A stretch of 64,000 bases of DNA from Plasmodium coatneyi. Lineage: Eukaryota > Apicomplexa > Aconoidasida > Haemosporida > Plasmodiidae. This document shows positions 33,601 through 47,000 of this stretch, in pieces. The stretch's first letter is position 1. Each line of letters begins with the position of its first letter. The translations under genes were made by a program, and so were the position numbers. Location: the NCBI RefSeq assembly GCF_001680005.1, contig NC_033563.1, positions 1,612,001 to 1,676,000 of the forward strand, given 5' to 3'. The notes under the pieces were generated by a model. The model did not search any database. It saw only the letters and a list, made by a program, of their open reading frames with translations, and was not told where the DNA came from.

Positions 33601-36600
33601 TGGAAATCATTAAAATGCGGATACAGCAATAAAATATTTTCAAAGTTTTTTAACTTTTTATACTTATCGCTGAGTATTACGCTGTTCAATTCTTGTAAAT
33701 CCTTCTGCATGTACAAAAAGTCGTGTGTAAGCAATTTCAGCAGCGAATCCTCATCCAGCATGTTTTCGTTGTAGATATTTTTGAAGCTGCTTATGCTTAT
33801 AATGTTGTTGCACTTGGTGGTGCTAATTTTGTTTATCGTTTCTAGGTCGAATATGTCGATGGAGGTGCTCTTCGTTCGGTTCTTCTCCTCCAGCTGGAGG
33901 AACATCTTTCCCTGTTCGTCATCCGCATCGGGCGTGACAGCAGTGGTGGAAGTTGCGATTGCCGCGGTAGCAGCTACGGGTGACGTATTCGTCTGTTCAT
34001 TATCCACCTCGGGGCTGCTGGTGATTCTCCTTTTTAACCTGCTTGAGTCTGATATGGCATTCAACACATCGTTGCGCTCCTTGGATAAGTGCTGATCGAA
34101 CGCCTGGTACAAATCGTTAAAATCGTCCATAATGCCAACATTATTTGTTTGCAAATCTTGGCTATACTTATCATAGTTGAAGTAAACGAATTTTTCAAAA
34201 ATGGAGAGAGAAGATAAGGATAGCAAATTAAACAATTTCATGTCACTAATTTTGAGGTAGGATTGCAAAATATATGCGTCAAATACTTTGGACATATTTA
34301 CTTTATCTTCCAATTTATTTTTATTAAATTCTTTTTCGCGAAGAATTTGATATTTCCTTAAAATTTCTGTTGGCGCTTTTCTCTGTGAATGGTTGGAGCA
34401 GAAGAGAACTAGCTTGTTCGATTCGTTCAATTCGATGAGATACTTATTGGACGATGTGGCACACGATATGTGGTAGTACTTAAAACAGTCTGCAATGTTA
34501 CACTTAATTATTCCGGTATTGCTTGTCCTCAAGCAGAGGGAGCATTTATACTTGGTTTTATCCCTATTGCTAATTTCAATCTTATCGTTAATTACGCAGT
34601 TGCTTATTAAAGCGCAACGGATGTGACACCACTGGTTTTTATTTTTGGTCCTCTTGATTGGACCGCCCCCCAGGTAGAAGGAATCAAATTCGCAAATGCA
34701 GCAGGTGGGGATTTTAAAAATGAAGGAGAAGTTCCTACTGTAGTTATACTTCAGAGACAAGCTATTCTCATCCGCGTTGTTTTCATAAAAGGGGAAATTG
34801 CGCTCGATAAAGTGAGACAAATCGGAATTCGTTTCGCTAAAATATCTTTGCGCAATAAGTGTTTTTTCTTTAAGACTCATTTTTATATCCAAGTCGTGCT
34901 TGGTATCCTCTGGGGGGGGTACGGCTGACTGGTTCATTCTTTCGGTGCTATTCTGATGAGCACACTGATTTGCGTCACCGCCCGTTTCGGTCTTAACATG
35001 GCTACTTGGATTGATTGGGTTCACATTCTGGTTACAGGTGGGGCTGTTCAAGAGATCTTTATTAGGAGTCAAACTGCTATGCGTGGCTTCCAATTTATTG
35101 TCTTCCTTTTTAGTGTTGTTCTTATTCATACTAAGCATTTTCATTTTGTTCAATTTTGTGCTGCCCAGGGGTCTCCCTCTTTTTCTTACAACCACAGGTG
35201 TACTACCATCATTCGTGTTGATATTATTTTTGTTGGCATTCCCCCTTTTGGCTCTCAATCTATTTCTCCTTCTTAATTCCCGCTTGGATAATTTACTATG
35301 GGAATTTCTATCCCTCCTTCTCTTATCTCCCTTTTCCTCTTTTTCCTTGTCTTTTTCATTTTCCTTCGAATCATCTGCGTCACTTTCTTCCAAGTTTTCG
35401 TTTACTAGGAACGGTTCCTGTCGGAACATTTTAAGATGTTCGGGGTTTAGTGCGTTCATCTGGGGGGTGTGCATGGCTCGGTTATAGCCAATCAGGTGGC
35501 CCCCGTTACTAGTACCAATACTACTTGGGTTAACTTCTTCCCTACCTCCCTCCTGAAGAACGGCCTTATTCACAATAATGCAATTGAAGAATATTTTGTA
35601 CTTATACAAATGGGTGTTCTTCAAAACGACTTTCTCGAAAAAGTCATGCGAGTCTTTAATGTCGACGTGGTACTTCTCCTTGTAATGGGTAATATCCTTG
35701 TCAATATCGAACAGCAGCAAAATTGACTTATGCTTATAAATCAAACTGACGGGGATGTTCTTATTTATGGTGATTTCCTCCGGGGGGGTGTACTCCTTCA
35801 ATTCCTTTTTTATATCTAAGGAGGAATTACCAAATTCATCGCAAGATCTGGATAGGTATTCAATTTCTTTTTTTTTCCTTGGGCCACTTAAATTTCTGAT
35901 AATTTTAAAAGCCGTAGAATCTTCGATGAACAGAATTTGATTCCTTAGGTAGGAGCATAATGGGCAGATCCATTGTTCATCGTCCGGATTTTTTGCACTC
36001 TCCTGGTTGGCATTATTTTCGACATTTCCACTTGTGGCTGCAATGTTTGTGCCGTTCAGCAGGTAGGATGATGGGGTGGGGGTGCTTATCCCTCCCCTAT
36101 CGAGAATGCTGCTCTGCTTATTTTGCAACTCATTTTTGGCGCTACTACCTAGAGGTTCGTTCAAAATGGGTGCCTGATCCTGCTCTCCATTTTTCATCGA
36201 ATCCATTCTTTCGATCTTCACATTAGTTTCAGCTTCTTCCGATGGGGATGTTGAGTTTGAATTTTTATTGACTTCTCCGTTGGGGTCATTGCCCTCGTTC
36301 ATTGGTCCGCCAGATAGCTGGCCTGAAGGCTCCCCTTTGATTCCGTTCCCGTGTTGATCATTGCACGATGGGGCTTTCATTTCGGCATTTTGGCTGACCT
36401 CACTTTTTTCACCCTCACCTGCCGCAACGTCGCCACTCTTTGGGGCAGTAAAAATACTAACGGGGGAATCAAAATTGATGTAACAATCCGAGAAAAGCGA
36501 CTTCATTATGTTAAGGTTAACCTTCTTGGGTTCTCTTTTCTTACTGGCACTGTTGGCAGCCCAAACAGAATCGTACTGTTTACCGGTTGGCCCCTCTGAT

Positions 36601-39600
36601 TCGTTCTTATCCGAATTCTGTGAGCTTCTCCTAACAATGTTATAATTTTTAATATTCCTGGAGCCAGTGCAAAATGAGTGCATGGGTGTGTAACAACAGT
36701 CACAGAAAACTATCGGGTTATCTTCCCAATCTTCTCCCAAACTGCAAATGTTGCACAGGGCCTTCTCTGTCCAGCTATTTGGTAACTGTGAACTGTTGCT
36801 AATTAATATTCTTAACTTTAGCAAATCTACAATCTGCTTTGACAGGGTGTATGTATGTTTAGTGTTTAGCTTATTTTTTAAATACTCATTGATGTAGAAG
36901 TTTATCATTTTATCCTCGATGGAGTACCAGTACTTGTATGGCTTCTTCTTTTCGTTCTTTATGCTATCTAGCAGCTTGGTCAGGATTTTCCTCTGCTCCT
37001 TTATGTTGTGTACGTACCGGGAAAAAAGCACGCATATTTCCTTATTAATACTTTTTATGTTTTTCGCATTTTTCGCGTCATTCTCATTGGTGTGGTTGAC
37101 CATTGCGTTTCCACTGCTCTCCCCCCGTAGGATAATTCCTGCGTCGTTGCTGCTTGTTCGCACTGCTAATTCCGAGGCACCCCCATTGTGCAGCTCACCA
37201 AGTGGAGAGTTGTTATCACTGTTAATGCACGGTGGAGTTATGTCCAGGTCGTTCTTACAATTCGACTTCAATTCACTCACCCCTGAGGTACTCCTCTTCA
37301 CTAATTTTTTCTTCCGATTTTTTAATTTGTTAAAATTTATGCAATAAGCACGTGCCTTCTTCGTGACAGAATTGCTATTATTGTAGTTCACATTCAAAAT
37401 GTTCTTTCGATATTTGTCTAAGTTTAAATTTGTTAATATGAACTCGAAGTAAATGCTGGATTTGTATTGATTTCTTTGCAGCGAAAAAATGGAACTATTA
37501 AATGGTACCGTGGCTTTATTCGGGATGGAGAATTTGAACTTCCTTAGAAACTGAAAATTGCAATACTTGTTTTGCTTCTTCAATAGTAACTTTTTCCTAT
37601 AGGGAGATTTTCCCTGACTTTCACGGTAAGCACTTTGGTGCTTTTTCTTTTGGGCTCCTTCCTCATTCGGGAACGCCTCCTGAGATTCCTTGCTCTCGCT
37701 CATGTTGCTAGGAGGGCAAATCATTAACGACTCCTCCATTTGGCAACTAACAGCGTGGCTATTCTTATCCTCATTAGTGTCACTTAAAAGGAAAGTTTCC
37801 CCGACTGCTATTTCTTCACTTTGTATATATGACTGTTTCTTCCCACCCGTTACATCTCCTACTTCTCCAATTTTTGGTACTGAAGGAGACTCCCATTGGG
37901 CTGTGGCATCTGCGTTCTCTTCCTCATCCTCGTCCCTCACGTCGCTGCCCGAATGGTCTATGTGCACCTGTTCCGATTTACTGGAATCCTCCTTTCCTTC
38001 GCTACTATACACATTATTTGCAGATTCATCATCCTTACTTCCGTTGTGCACCTTCTTTGTCTCGGCGTCGGTCAGTTCTAAGCTGTTGGTGTCGTTACCA
38101 AACTTGTATTTCTCCTTCTCTAAACTGTCCAAACTTTTATTCACAATTTCATCTTCCATTTTGTCCAGATCATTTGCCTCTTCCTTTATGTTCATCGTTT
38201 GAGAGGCACCATCCGTAATGTTTTTTTTTTTTTTTTTTTTTTTTTTTCTTCTTTTTAAATTTTCCGCTAGGGTCATTATGCACTGATAGGTGTTTTTTCC
38301 TCTTCCTAATTTTCCTACGTGCAATCTTCTTATTGACATTCTTGATGTGCATGTATTTGGACTTGGCATTGGTTAGCTTCAAATTTTTTACCTTATAAAG
38401 TAAATTTTTATTTTTTTGCCTTTCCCAGTAGGGCAAAATATTGCCCAGGATAATTGGCAAGGAGGCATAATTCTTCAATTCGTCCAAAATGCTGTTATAA
38501 CATTTTTCCTTATCTTGGATGGACATTTTAGGGTTCAGTACATTCCTTCTATCGCCAAAAGTAATTTCGGTAAGCAATTTTGCTAGCGCTTCTTTCTCGT
38601 GGAGATCCTCTTCCTCCTTAAGCAGCTGTTCTTGCTTACCCGCATCTCCATGCACACTGCTGTTTCGCTTCACAAAGGCCTTCTCCCAACCGTTGCTCTT
38701 TTCTGCATCTGATTGGTTCTCACCGTCCGCGTTGGTCTTTTCGCTAAATTCGTAATTCTTAGGAATGTAAATCGAGATGTGCAATCCGTTGGGCACAGGT
38801 TTGTTCTGAATGTAGGGCAGCTTGCCAACTCCATCGTATTTCTTATTCAAGAAGGGGTTAAAGAAGTTGGAGTCATGCTTGTTCGTTCTACTGGGTTTGG
38901 AGGGAGTTGTCCACTTTTCCATCTGCGACTTGGAATATTCATCGTTTTCGATATTTTTTTTTAGTTTCGTTTCACTGTCCTTTTTGGAGAAAAGTTTAGC
39001 ATTTTTATAATTAAGCGATTGGTCATAAGGATAGCCCATGTTACCTTCACCCCTATGGAGCATCATCCCATTTTCGCAATTCATCAAATCGGGTTGATGG
39101 TAAAACCCTTTACCATACATTGAAGGAGGAGGGGGAACCATAAACTGTTTACCATAGAGGACGTCATTTTTGTAAGAACCAATTCCGTTGTTTAAATTGA
39201 GTTGGCCATTCGGCACGGGATAATTCTGCGTCGGGAATTTGTTGTTTCCCTGCTTGTCGAAGAACATCGGGGGTTGTTCATCAATTCTGTTATTCATATG
39301 ACTGTTCATGTGGAGATGCTCCAAATTTATTATGCTTCTACTATTTTGCGTGTTTCGAAAATTGGGAATATTTCTGGTTCCCGTTTTCTCGGTGCTACGC
39401 ATATTACTGCTGTTTATATTTGTGCCACATTTCTCTTCATTATTACCCCCACTGTAGTTGCCCTTTTCAGGGCCATTGAGTCCTTCCCCCTTGTTCGCAG
39501 GATTAAACATGCCACTAGTCATATCGGAAAGCGAACAGGGGAACATATTCATTTCTTCACTCATCTTGTCGTCGAATTGGCTATTCATCAGTAAGAGGTT

Positions 39601-40911
39601 GTTGTTTTGCACGGGCATGTTTACGTTCATTCCCACACCGTTCATTTTGTGGAACGAGTTGTTCTTACTAAACGGGGGAAGATTGGCATTTGCGCTGCCA
39701 ATTCCTGCATTGACGGAAGCGCTCGTATCATTATGGTGTGCATTACTTTTTGCAACGTTATTCTCACCCTCTGCTAGTTTGCTAACATTCTGCTGGTTAA
39801 TTGACGACACGACTTTTGTAACTGGGGCTGCGTTGTTTGGAATCGAGTCAGCATTTACTTCCCCTAGGCCTTTGCCCATTTTGTTAAATTCTGGAATGAC
39901 ACCTGCCTCCCTGGAGGTATTTTTAAGTTGGGCGTAACTGGACATGTGGCCACTGCCATTGTTGTTTTTCACGCTATGATTAGCACTACTATCGACTACA
40001 TTGACAAAGGGGGTATTCGCATTCCTTACGTTCACATGGTGAGTCCCGCCCGAAGGGGGGGAAGCGATGTAGCTCAGATTATCCACATTGTTCGGATTGC
40101 CATTTTTGGAATTGTCCTCCATGTCAAACATGGGGTCATTTCCAAGCAGGTTGGGAAGGCCGGGCATGGGGAGTTCCCTCATGAAGAAATTGTTTTCCTT
40201 ATGATTATTCGGATGAATATGGCTCATATTTCTGCCCATATGGAAGGGGTAACCACCAGGATGAGCATTCCTCAAGTTCTGATGATGCAGAGTATTCAAT
40301 AAAAATTCATTCCTCGCCATCGGCATAAAATCGATAATGCTTTTTCTCTGTTCACATGATAAGGCATTTTCATGATTGGTATTTTTTTTATCAATACCGT
40401 ATGGATAACTTTTTGGATTAAAGCCGAAAATATTTTCCTCCTTTTTTACATCATTTACAATATCCACAAAGGGGATAACTCCTCCGTTATTTTCGTTCCC
40501 CTTTTCATTTTCTTCATTTTTAAAAATCAAGTTTTTATTTTGAGAAATGTAATCAGTAATGTTGGACGTGTCATTATTTCTTTCACTTGGATTTAATTTT
40601 ATTTTTACTGAACTGGTATAACAATTAATATTTTCGAAAATTTTTTTATTAATTTTTTTGTTTTTAATTTTGTTGCATATGTAATCTGTGCATTTTATGT
40701 GGTCCTCAAAGGCAGAAATTAATCTCTTGTCAAAATTGGAGAAGTACTGATTGTCGATGTTGGTCCAGAACTGATGTTCGTCTACATTTTCATTTTTTAT
40801 GTTTCCTTCCCTCAGTGCGTTCATCACATCGTTGTTTCTCCTTCCATTTGATCTTCCTCTATCCATTATAAATGTGCATAATACGGGACGGGGTGACGTA
40901 GGTTGGTGCAA
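30699..40911 (-). CDS. PHD1: Giant PHD-finger protein (PHD1-like, ~3,400 aa), frame broken at a homopolymer
   Basis: Chromatin reader. Two overlapping minus-strand frames form one gene: 40911-38248 (about 890 residues, Asn-rich, no known domain) and 38220-30699. The A27 tract at 38247-38221 shifts the frame by one base; both frames are coding-like only on their own side of it. Counting residues in the downstream frame from 38369: a PHD finger begins CNIC (about 540), CDCC, H..C and finishes CPLC near 800; an AT-hook KRGRPLGS lies near 1066; an extended PHD (CCICEFDSFYLGGG ... FCSNH) at 1226-1326; a second split PHD (CSVC ~1633, CSLC ~1718, CPRC ~1915) runs into another extended PHD (CMYC ... 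CFKH, 1923-2030); and a C-terminal canonical PHD (CPVC ... GCDKCEKWYHWIC ... WYCSSC) ends the protein. P. falciparum PHD1 is a GCN5-complex subunit; orthology is inferred. Confidence 0.85.
38221..38247. repeat. 27-base homopolymer within the PHD gene (frameshift site)
   Basis: Uninterrupted T27 on plus (A27 in the mRNA). Upstream the coding frame is ...HNDPSGKFKKK; downstream it is NITDGASQTMNIKEEAND. A run of 26 or 29 bases would keep one frame, whereas 27 does not. Sequencing or assembly slippage is the simplest explanation; a real allele or ribosomal slippage cannot be excluded from sequence alone. Confidence 0.9.
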
Positions 40912-41233
40912 GTAGGTAAGATCCGCATGCGCGTCGACGAGGTGCTTCGCAAGTTGCTTGGCGTGCCACTTCCTACGCTGCTGCCGCGGACGTTACTCCG
41001 TTACACCTAAATGTAGCATACGTAACGGCACACGCAAGCAGTTTATACGTCCTTCCACAGACTAGCTGCTCTGAGTGTTGTCACGCCAAAGGTGATCACG
41101 CTGCGTGTGCTCCATTCAAATGCAACAACGCATGCACAGTCCTCGAGGCGAGGGTATCAAATGTAACTGTCACAGGTACACGCGCTAACGCAACCCCTCT
41201 GGCGCAACTATATACACGCACATGTACACGGTG

Positions 41234-41264
<31 letters not shown>

Positions 41265-44073
41265 GGGGAAATACAGAAAGAGTTCGCAGGAAGTGTGCTA
41301 CTATGGAGATACGTTAAAACAAAAGTCACAAGTATTTTTTCTTTATTTTGAAAATTTTTTTTTTTCATGAATTCAGCAAATTGGCGAATTTCCAAAATTT
41401 ACACAATTAAACAGAATAATAAGTGAAAAAAAAAAACAATGGGTGGGGACAACATGGGGAATGTATTTTTTCACTCAATGGTTTTCTTACAAATGTGCGC
41501 GTTTCTATGTGTACAATTCTGTTTGCATATGCGCAAAGGGTGTATACTGTATAAAGGCATATATCCTCTAATGAGCTGAATACAAGTTTTTAACAATTTT
41601 ACATGGTCACAAACGTGCGCATAACACACGTGGTCCACGTGCGGATGTGTATATGTTCAATGTGCATATATACATATGTTCACATATATGTGCATGGTAG
41701 AAGTATACGTATGTATGCGCATCCACATATCGCGCAGCGCACATACGTTCACTTTCCAAACGCGTGAATTGTAAAGTCGGATGAAACAGCAAACCCAGTT
41801 TAATCGCGAAAAAAAAAAAAAAAGGAAATAAAATAAAACGATGCGAATTGATGAGAATTGAAATTAAAAATTTCAAATTGATCCTTTAAATACACACAAA
41901 AATGTATAAAAAAATTGCGTTCATTTTTAAACTATTAAGAAATAATTCTCCCTTTTTTGCCACTATTCCACACGCGTGTATACAACATAGTGTACATTAT
42001 AGTTAAAAATGTACCAAGGTGGGAGGCACGAAAAATTTTCCATTCATACATTCATGGACTGTGACACCCACAGGAATTATATACCACATGGTTAAACGCA
42101 AATCCCCCTGGTATTTATATTAAATACGCGATGGGAAAGTGTACCATAATAATGTTGGAGGGGATGTACTCGCGGGGAGGTCACTTGGAAGTGGGGCCTG
42201 CAAGGTACAACTCGGGCGTACAACTAGTCGATACAATTACAACATAAGTGCCAAGTTAAGGGCAGAGCATGAACGCAACATATGCTTGCGCGCAGGTACA
42301 TCCGCGCAGCATATATTTACGTAATATATACACGTATGGCATTACATGAACGTGTAGTACATTATACGCCTCATAAATAGGGAACAAAAAAAAAAAGCTT
42401 AAATTGAAAAGGGCTAAAAAGTAGTATACTTAAAATAAAAAGGGAAATCAACTGAAATAAGAAATTTTTACGTTAAAAAAAAAAAAAAAAAAAGTAAAAT
42501 AAAAGCCGCCAGAGCGGAAGTAAAATGGTTTGTTAAATGCGCTCAAGAGGAACACAGGATTAACCAAATAAAATAGTAGGCGTTACGTGTATATAAAAAC
42601 GAAGCAGCAAACTGTGCGCATAAAATTGGCTTCCCTTGGTTCGTAACGGGCGTTTTTATTTCCGCGCGAAGGGTTGCGCGGTGGTAGGCTAAGCTTACGA
42701 AGGGGTCCATACCATGTATACATGCCTATATTTATGGGTGTTCGTAAATATTAACGGAGGGCAACCTCATGCCCTGCCCCTCTCCTCTCTCAAGCAATTC
42801 CATTCATTAATGGGGGGCATTTTGCCGGAGACGTAATTCCTGCATGCTCTTACGCGAAGGCAACCTTCACATTCCTACGTTTTATATGAGCAGGAATCAA
42901 CGGGATGGTGACTCTAATGATACGGGCGCGATGAGCATTATTGTAGGCATACTTTTTATGCATACGGGGAGAAAAAAAAAAAAAAAAAAAAACACCATAC
43001 AATAAAGGCTTCCTTCAGAATAAATTGCAACAAAAGCGAATGCAAATGCGGCTACAATTGTTTTTGCAATTTTGCAAAAAAAATATTGTACACTCTTGTT
43101 TTCCAATTGGCTTAAATTCCTTATATACATACATATATTCTTATTTTTTTTTTTTTTTTCATCTTAACCATGAAATTGTTTGCTCTGCAAAAAAGGTGGT
43201 AAAAAAAAATTAACCACAATTAACTAGCCATATGTAGCAAAGCACATGTCATGAATTTCCGTAGTTCCCTAACCTGCGAGGTCGTTTCTTTGTTCCCAAA
43301 CAAATTTCCCATTACCAGGGTTGATGAATAATTGGTAAGGAGTATTCACTCTGGGAACACATTTCCCCGTTGTTTACCGCTTCCAAGCTACTTAAACAGT
43401 TTTGTGCATGGCGAATTAATCTGAACTTGCATTAAAAAGGCAACCAAGTGGTGGGAAAAGAAATTTGCGTCGCGCTGAGTGTAGGGCGCATGCCCTTGTG
43501 GTGATTCCATTTAGCAGCTCTATCACATCGGGGAATAACTGTGGTAATCAGTATGTCCACGTACATGAACATATGTTTAATGTTACCAAAATTGCCGCAA
43601 AACGTCGCACCACTGTTCAGGGCAAAAACAGAAAAGCTTCCCGCGCAAATGTCGCATCAAAATTGAACTTCCCTTTAGGGTTAAATGTTGCTAATCTTTC
43701 AGACATATTAAAAAAAAGGGGTCATAGACAAAGGGACAAATTAGACGGATAAGGCGTAAATTAAGAATGCGGTACTTCGAAAAGAGCATTGAGGGTGACA
43801 AAATGGTTAACATGCGGCGTAGGCACACCCGATGGGCACAACATAAGGGCAACCTACGGCACAACGCCCTATGGGTGCACATTTAGCCCATTTTATATAC
43901 TCTAAAAAAAATAAATAAATAAAATGACAAATTTAGGAAATTTTTTCATATGCATGTACCTGAACGGATAAAAGTATAGCTCATGAAAATTAGCTAATCT
44001 GATTCGTTTAAGGAAGATGCTGTACAATTTGCGTAACACAGTGAATAATTCTTGTCTGCCCCCCAAATGAGCA
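40912..44073. other. Intergenic region between PHD protein and HDAC-IPK gene
   Basis: Holds the PHD gene promoter/5' UTR (left; locally GC-richer at 40900-41220) and the HDAC-IPK 3' UTR (right). Homopolymers: A31 near 41233-41263, A19 near 42475, A20 near 42972. Short open frames at 42139-42324 and 43465-43752 (plus) have near-coding composition but no recognisable family and no start context. No gene claimed. Confidence 0.5.
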
Positions 44074-47000
44074 CTAGGCAAGATAAAGGGCCTCAATCCT
44101 TTGAATCGTTTTTTTCATGATACGATAAAGGGATGTTATTCCGAGAAGGAACCCCTCATCTTTTTCATTTCTATTAAAACTAGCATGGGCAAAATCGATT
44201 ATGTATATATTGGCGCTTTTCAAAATTTTGTAATTTAATTTTTTCTGCATGTATATGTCCCTTTCTTCCAATGTTAGGGAATCTTCAAAAATTTTCTGCA
44301 TTTTTTCCCTAAAGTTGAAAATATCTTCGTGGTCTTCCTTTTCCTTTTTGTTGCTTTTTCCTTCTTCTGGATGAACAGCGAGGCTGATGTTGTTCACATC
44401 AGTTAGATCTATCACCTCGCTAGTTGGGTTTTCTGCCACCCGGGAAGTCCCTTCCCCATCGATCTTATTCTTGGAGGGATCCGAATCGAAGACAAATAAC
44501 AAGCTAGTCCCGTAGAAGGCAAATAGCTGCTGGGATTCAAAGAAAGCTTTCATGTGTTCTAAAACGAGAAGCAGCTTCTTTAACAACATTTTAGAAATGT
44601 GTACATTATCACATGCTAAGAAGTACGACATGAACGCATCCACAAAAGCGTCATCGTTTTTTATCGAATGAGCATCCTCCTTTGATATGAAAAAAGGTTC
44701 TTCCTTTCTTTTGTCCCAACCAATTAGGCTTGTTAAATGGAATCCGTGTGACAGACAGGATCTGCTCTTGGCCTTTTGAATTTTTTTCTGTATAGAATCC
44801 TTAGCGCAGTCATCACCATATAACCTGACCCCCATTTTTACATCCATCACACACGGGTGTCTCATTTTACTTAACACATTGGCTAAACAAATGGCCGTTT
44901 TATTTTTCTCACTTTTTAATGGTGGTTCACTCTGTTTTGTGCTGCTTGGTTGGTCGATCACACTGCCACTTCGTTTGTGCTCCATCAGATTTTTTTCGTT
45001 GTCATTCTGCTCAAATGAGCAGCTACTTTGGCTTGTACAAATTTCACCAGAATTTAGCATCGCGACGCTATTTTTCGAGTTTTCCTCTGATTTATCATCA
45101 TGGTTGCTTTTGCCTTCCTCCTTCTCGTGTAATTCACCATCTACGGTTTGTTCTTTCCATTGGTGGTTACCTCCTGTTGCATCCTTTGCGGCGCTCCCTT
45201 CATGACTTTCCTCTACCACGTGTAGTGCATCAACACTTTGAGGAGCCCCTTCCTGGTAACCCAGCTGGAGCAACTGCGTTTTCTTTAAAAAGGAATGGTA
45301 ACACGGGACGGTAAATTTCAATAACTCCTCGGCTTGCCTTTTCTGCCCTTCAGACGAATGAACGCTTAGAGAGAGGCCCTCCACGGTCACCTTACCTTCG
45401 AGGATGGAGGCATAATCCACCATCGTACCAGAAATGCAGATTTTTTTCCCGCAGCATAGATACAGCCACGCATAGAAATAGGCTTCTAATTCGGAGCAAA
45501 GCTTAATTATGCGCGTAATTTTCTTATGTGCAGGTAGAACCCATTGGTTTCTATGTCCACTACCGTAGAAAAATATGAATCCTTTCTTTCTCTGGGTATA
45601 CATGGTGAAGGAGTTCTGCAGTTGATTTCGGCAGTACTTCAAGTTCGTTAGATCGAAGCCAAGGTGGTCTTCCTGATGGTCGTTCTGGTGGGGAGGACAC
45701 GTGGTGCTAATCAAATTGGGAGGCGCCCTGGATCCCTTTCTACTGATCTCACGTGCCCGACCAGCCCTTTCATTGCTATTGTGCTTATTGACGTTTATTA
45801 TGTCATCGTCCTCAGGGATATTGGTGAGGTCCCATATTTCTATTCCATTCATTTTTCGGTTGTTGTTACTAAGAATGGGAAACGTTTGCTTCTGCTTCTT
45901 CCTCTTGCGCTTCTTTTTTTCAATCTTCGGCAAGGGTCGAGATGCAGTCGGTGCACTACTCATATTGTCATTTTTACTTATTTTCAATTTTAGCTTATTC
46001 AGTAGGATCACTTTTCTTTTACTGGTTTTGCTACTGTCCGAGCTGTTGCAGTCAAATTCGTCGTTGGAAATGTAGAGATCGCTGTGGGACAAGTTTGAAA
46101 TGGTGGTGGACGAAAGGGAGTACTGCTTCTTGTACGTTTCGTTGTATCTGTTCAATTGCTCTATTTTTTTCTTCATGTAAGAATTCATGATTCCACCGTC
46201 CTCTTCATCATATGGGGCATCATAAGGGATGCCACTATCCCCCCCATGGAGACCATTGTCATAATAGCTTTCTCCATAATGGGAGTAATTACCTCCGTCA
46301 TGGCGAAGATGATCTGATCGGCTGTCCACCTTTTTGAATATACTAATTTTCCTTTCAAGACTTGACTTTTTATTTTCTAGTCCTTTTTTTTTTAAAAAAG
46401 AATTGTACGGTGGTAGTTTAATATTAAGGTGGAATGGATCCCCTTTGAGGATGCACAGAAAGTATTTTATTACCTTATACGTGGAGTAGTGAAGCATCCC
46501 CGTTGTGATGAGCTCCTTCTTCTTGGACGTCATGCTACTAGTGTATGTCTTCCCTTTCACGTGTTTAAAAGGCATGGTTGACGTCTTATAATAATCTGAG
46601 GAGCATTTGAACTTGTAAAAATTAACGTGGTCGTTATTTTTGCGGATGTTATTGATGAGACTTCCATGTTTTACTTGTATCCAATTTTGCATTTTCCTAA
46701 ATGCGGAATCGCTGGAGGGGGTTAATTCGTCTCTGCTAGGTGACCTGTTTGGTGAGCCGTTTGGTTCACTAATTTTAACACCCTTCGGAAGGGCTCCCTC
46801 CATTGTGAGAACTCCATTAGTTGGGGTAACCGTCGATAATCCGTCCCCCTTTGTGATCATTCCCCCATCAGTGGATGTATTCCCACCCCATTTGTAGTTC
46901 TGCTTGGGGGGGTACTCCTTCCTATTTTTGTTCTTTTTGATTAACGCTTTTATACACGCTAGGGTGCACTTGGGAAGGTAATTCAAATTGTACCCACCTT

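Noticed and set aside
38170..38369. Two separate overlapping genes on the minus strand
   Set aside because: Coding character switches frame exactly at the A27 run, so a single gene with a homopolymer frameshift is simpler.
32485..39937. Many plus-strand open frames of 80-176 codons
   Set aside because: Antisense shadows of the PHD gene, created by its purine-biased codon use; no homology or splice logic.
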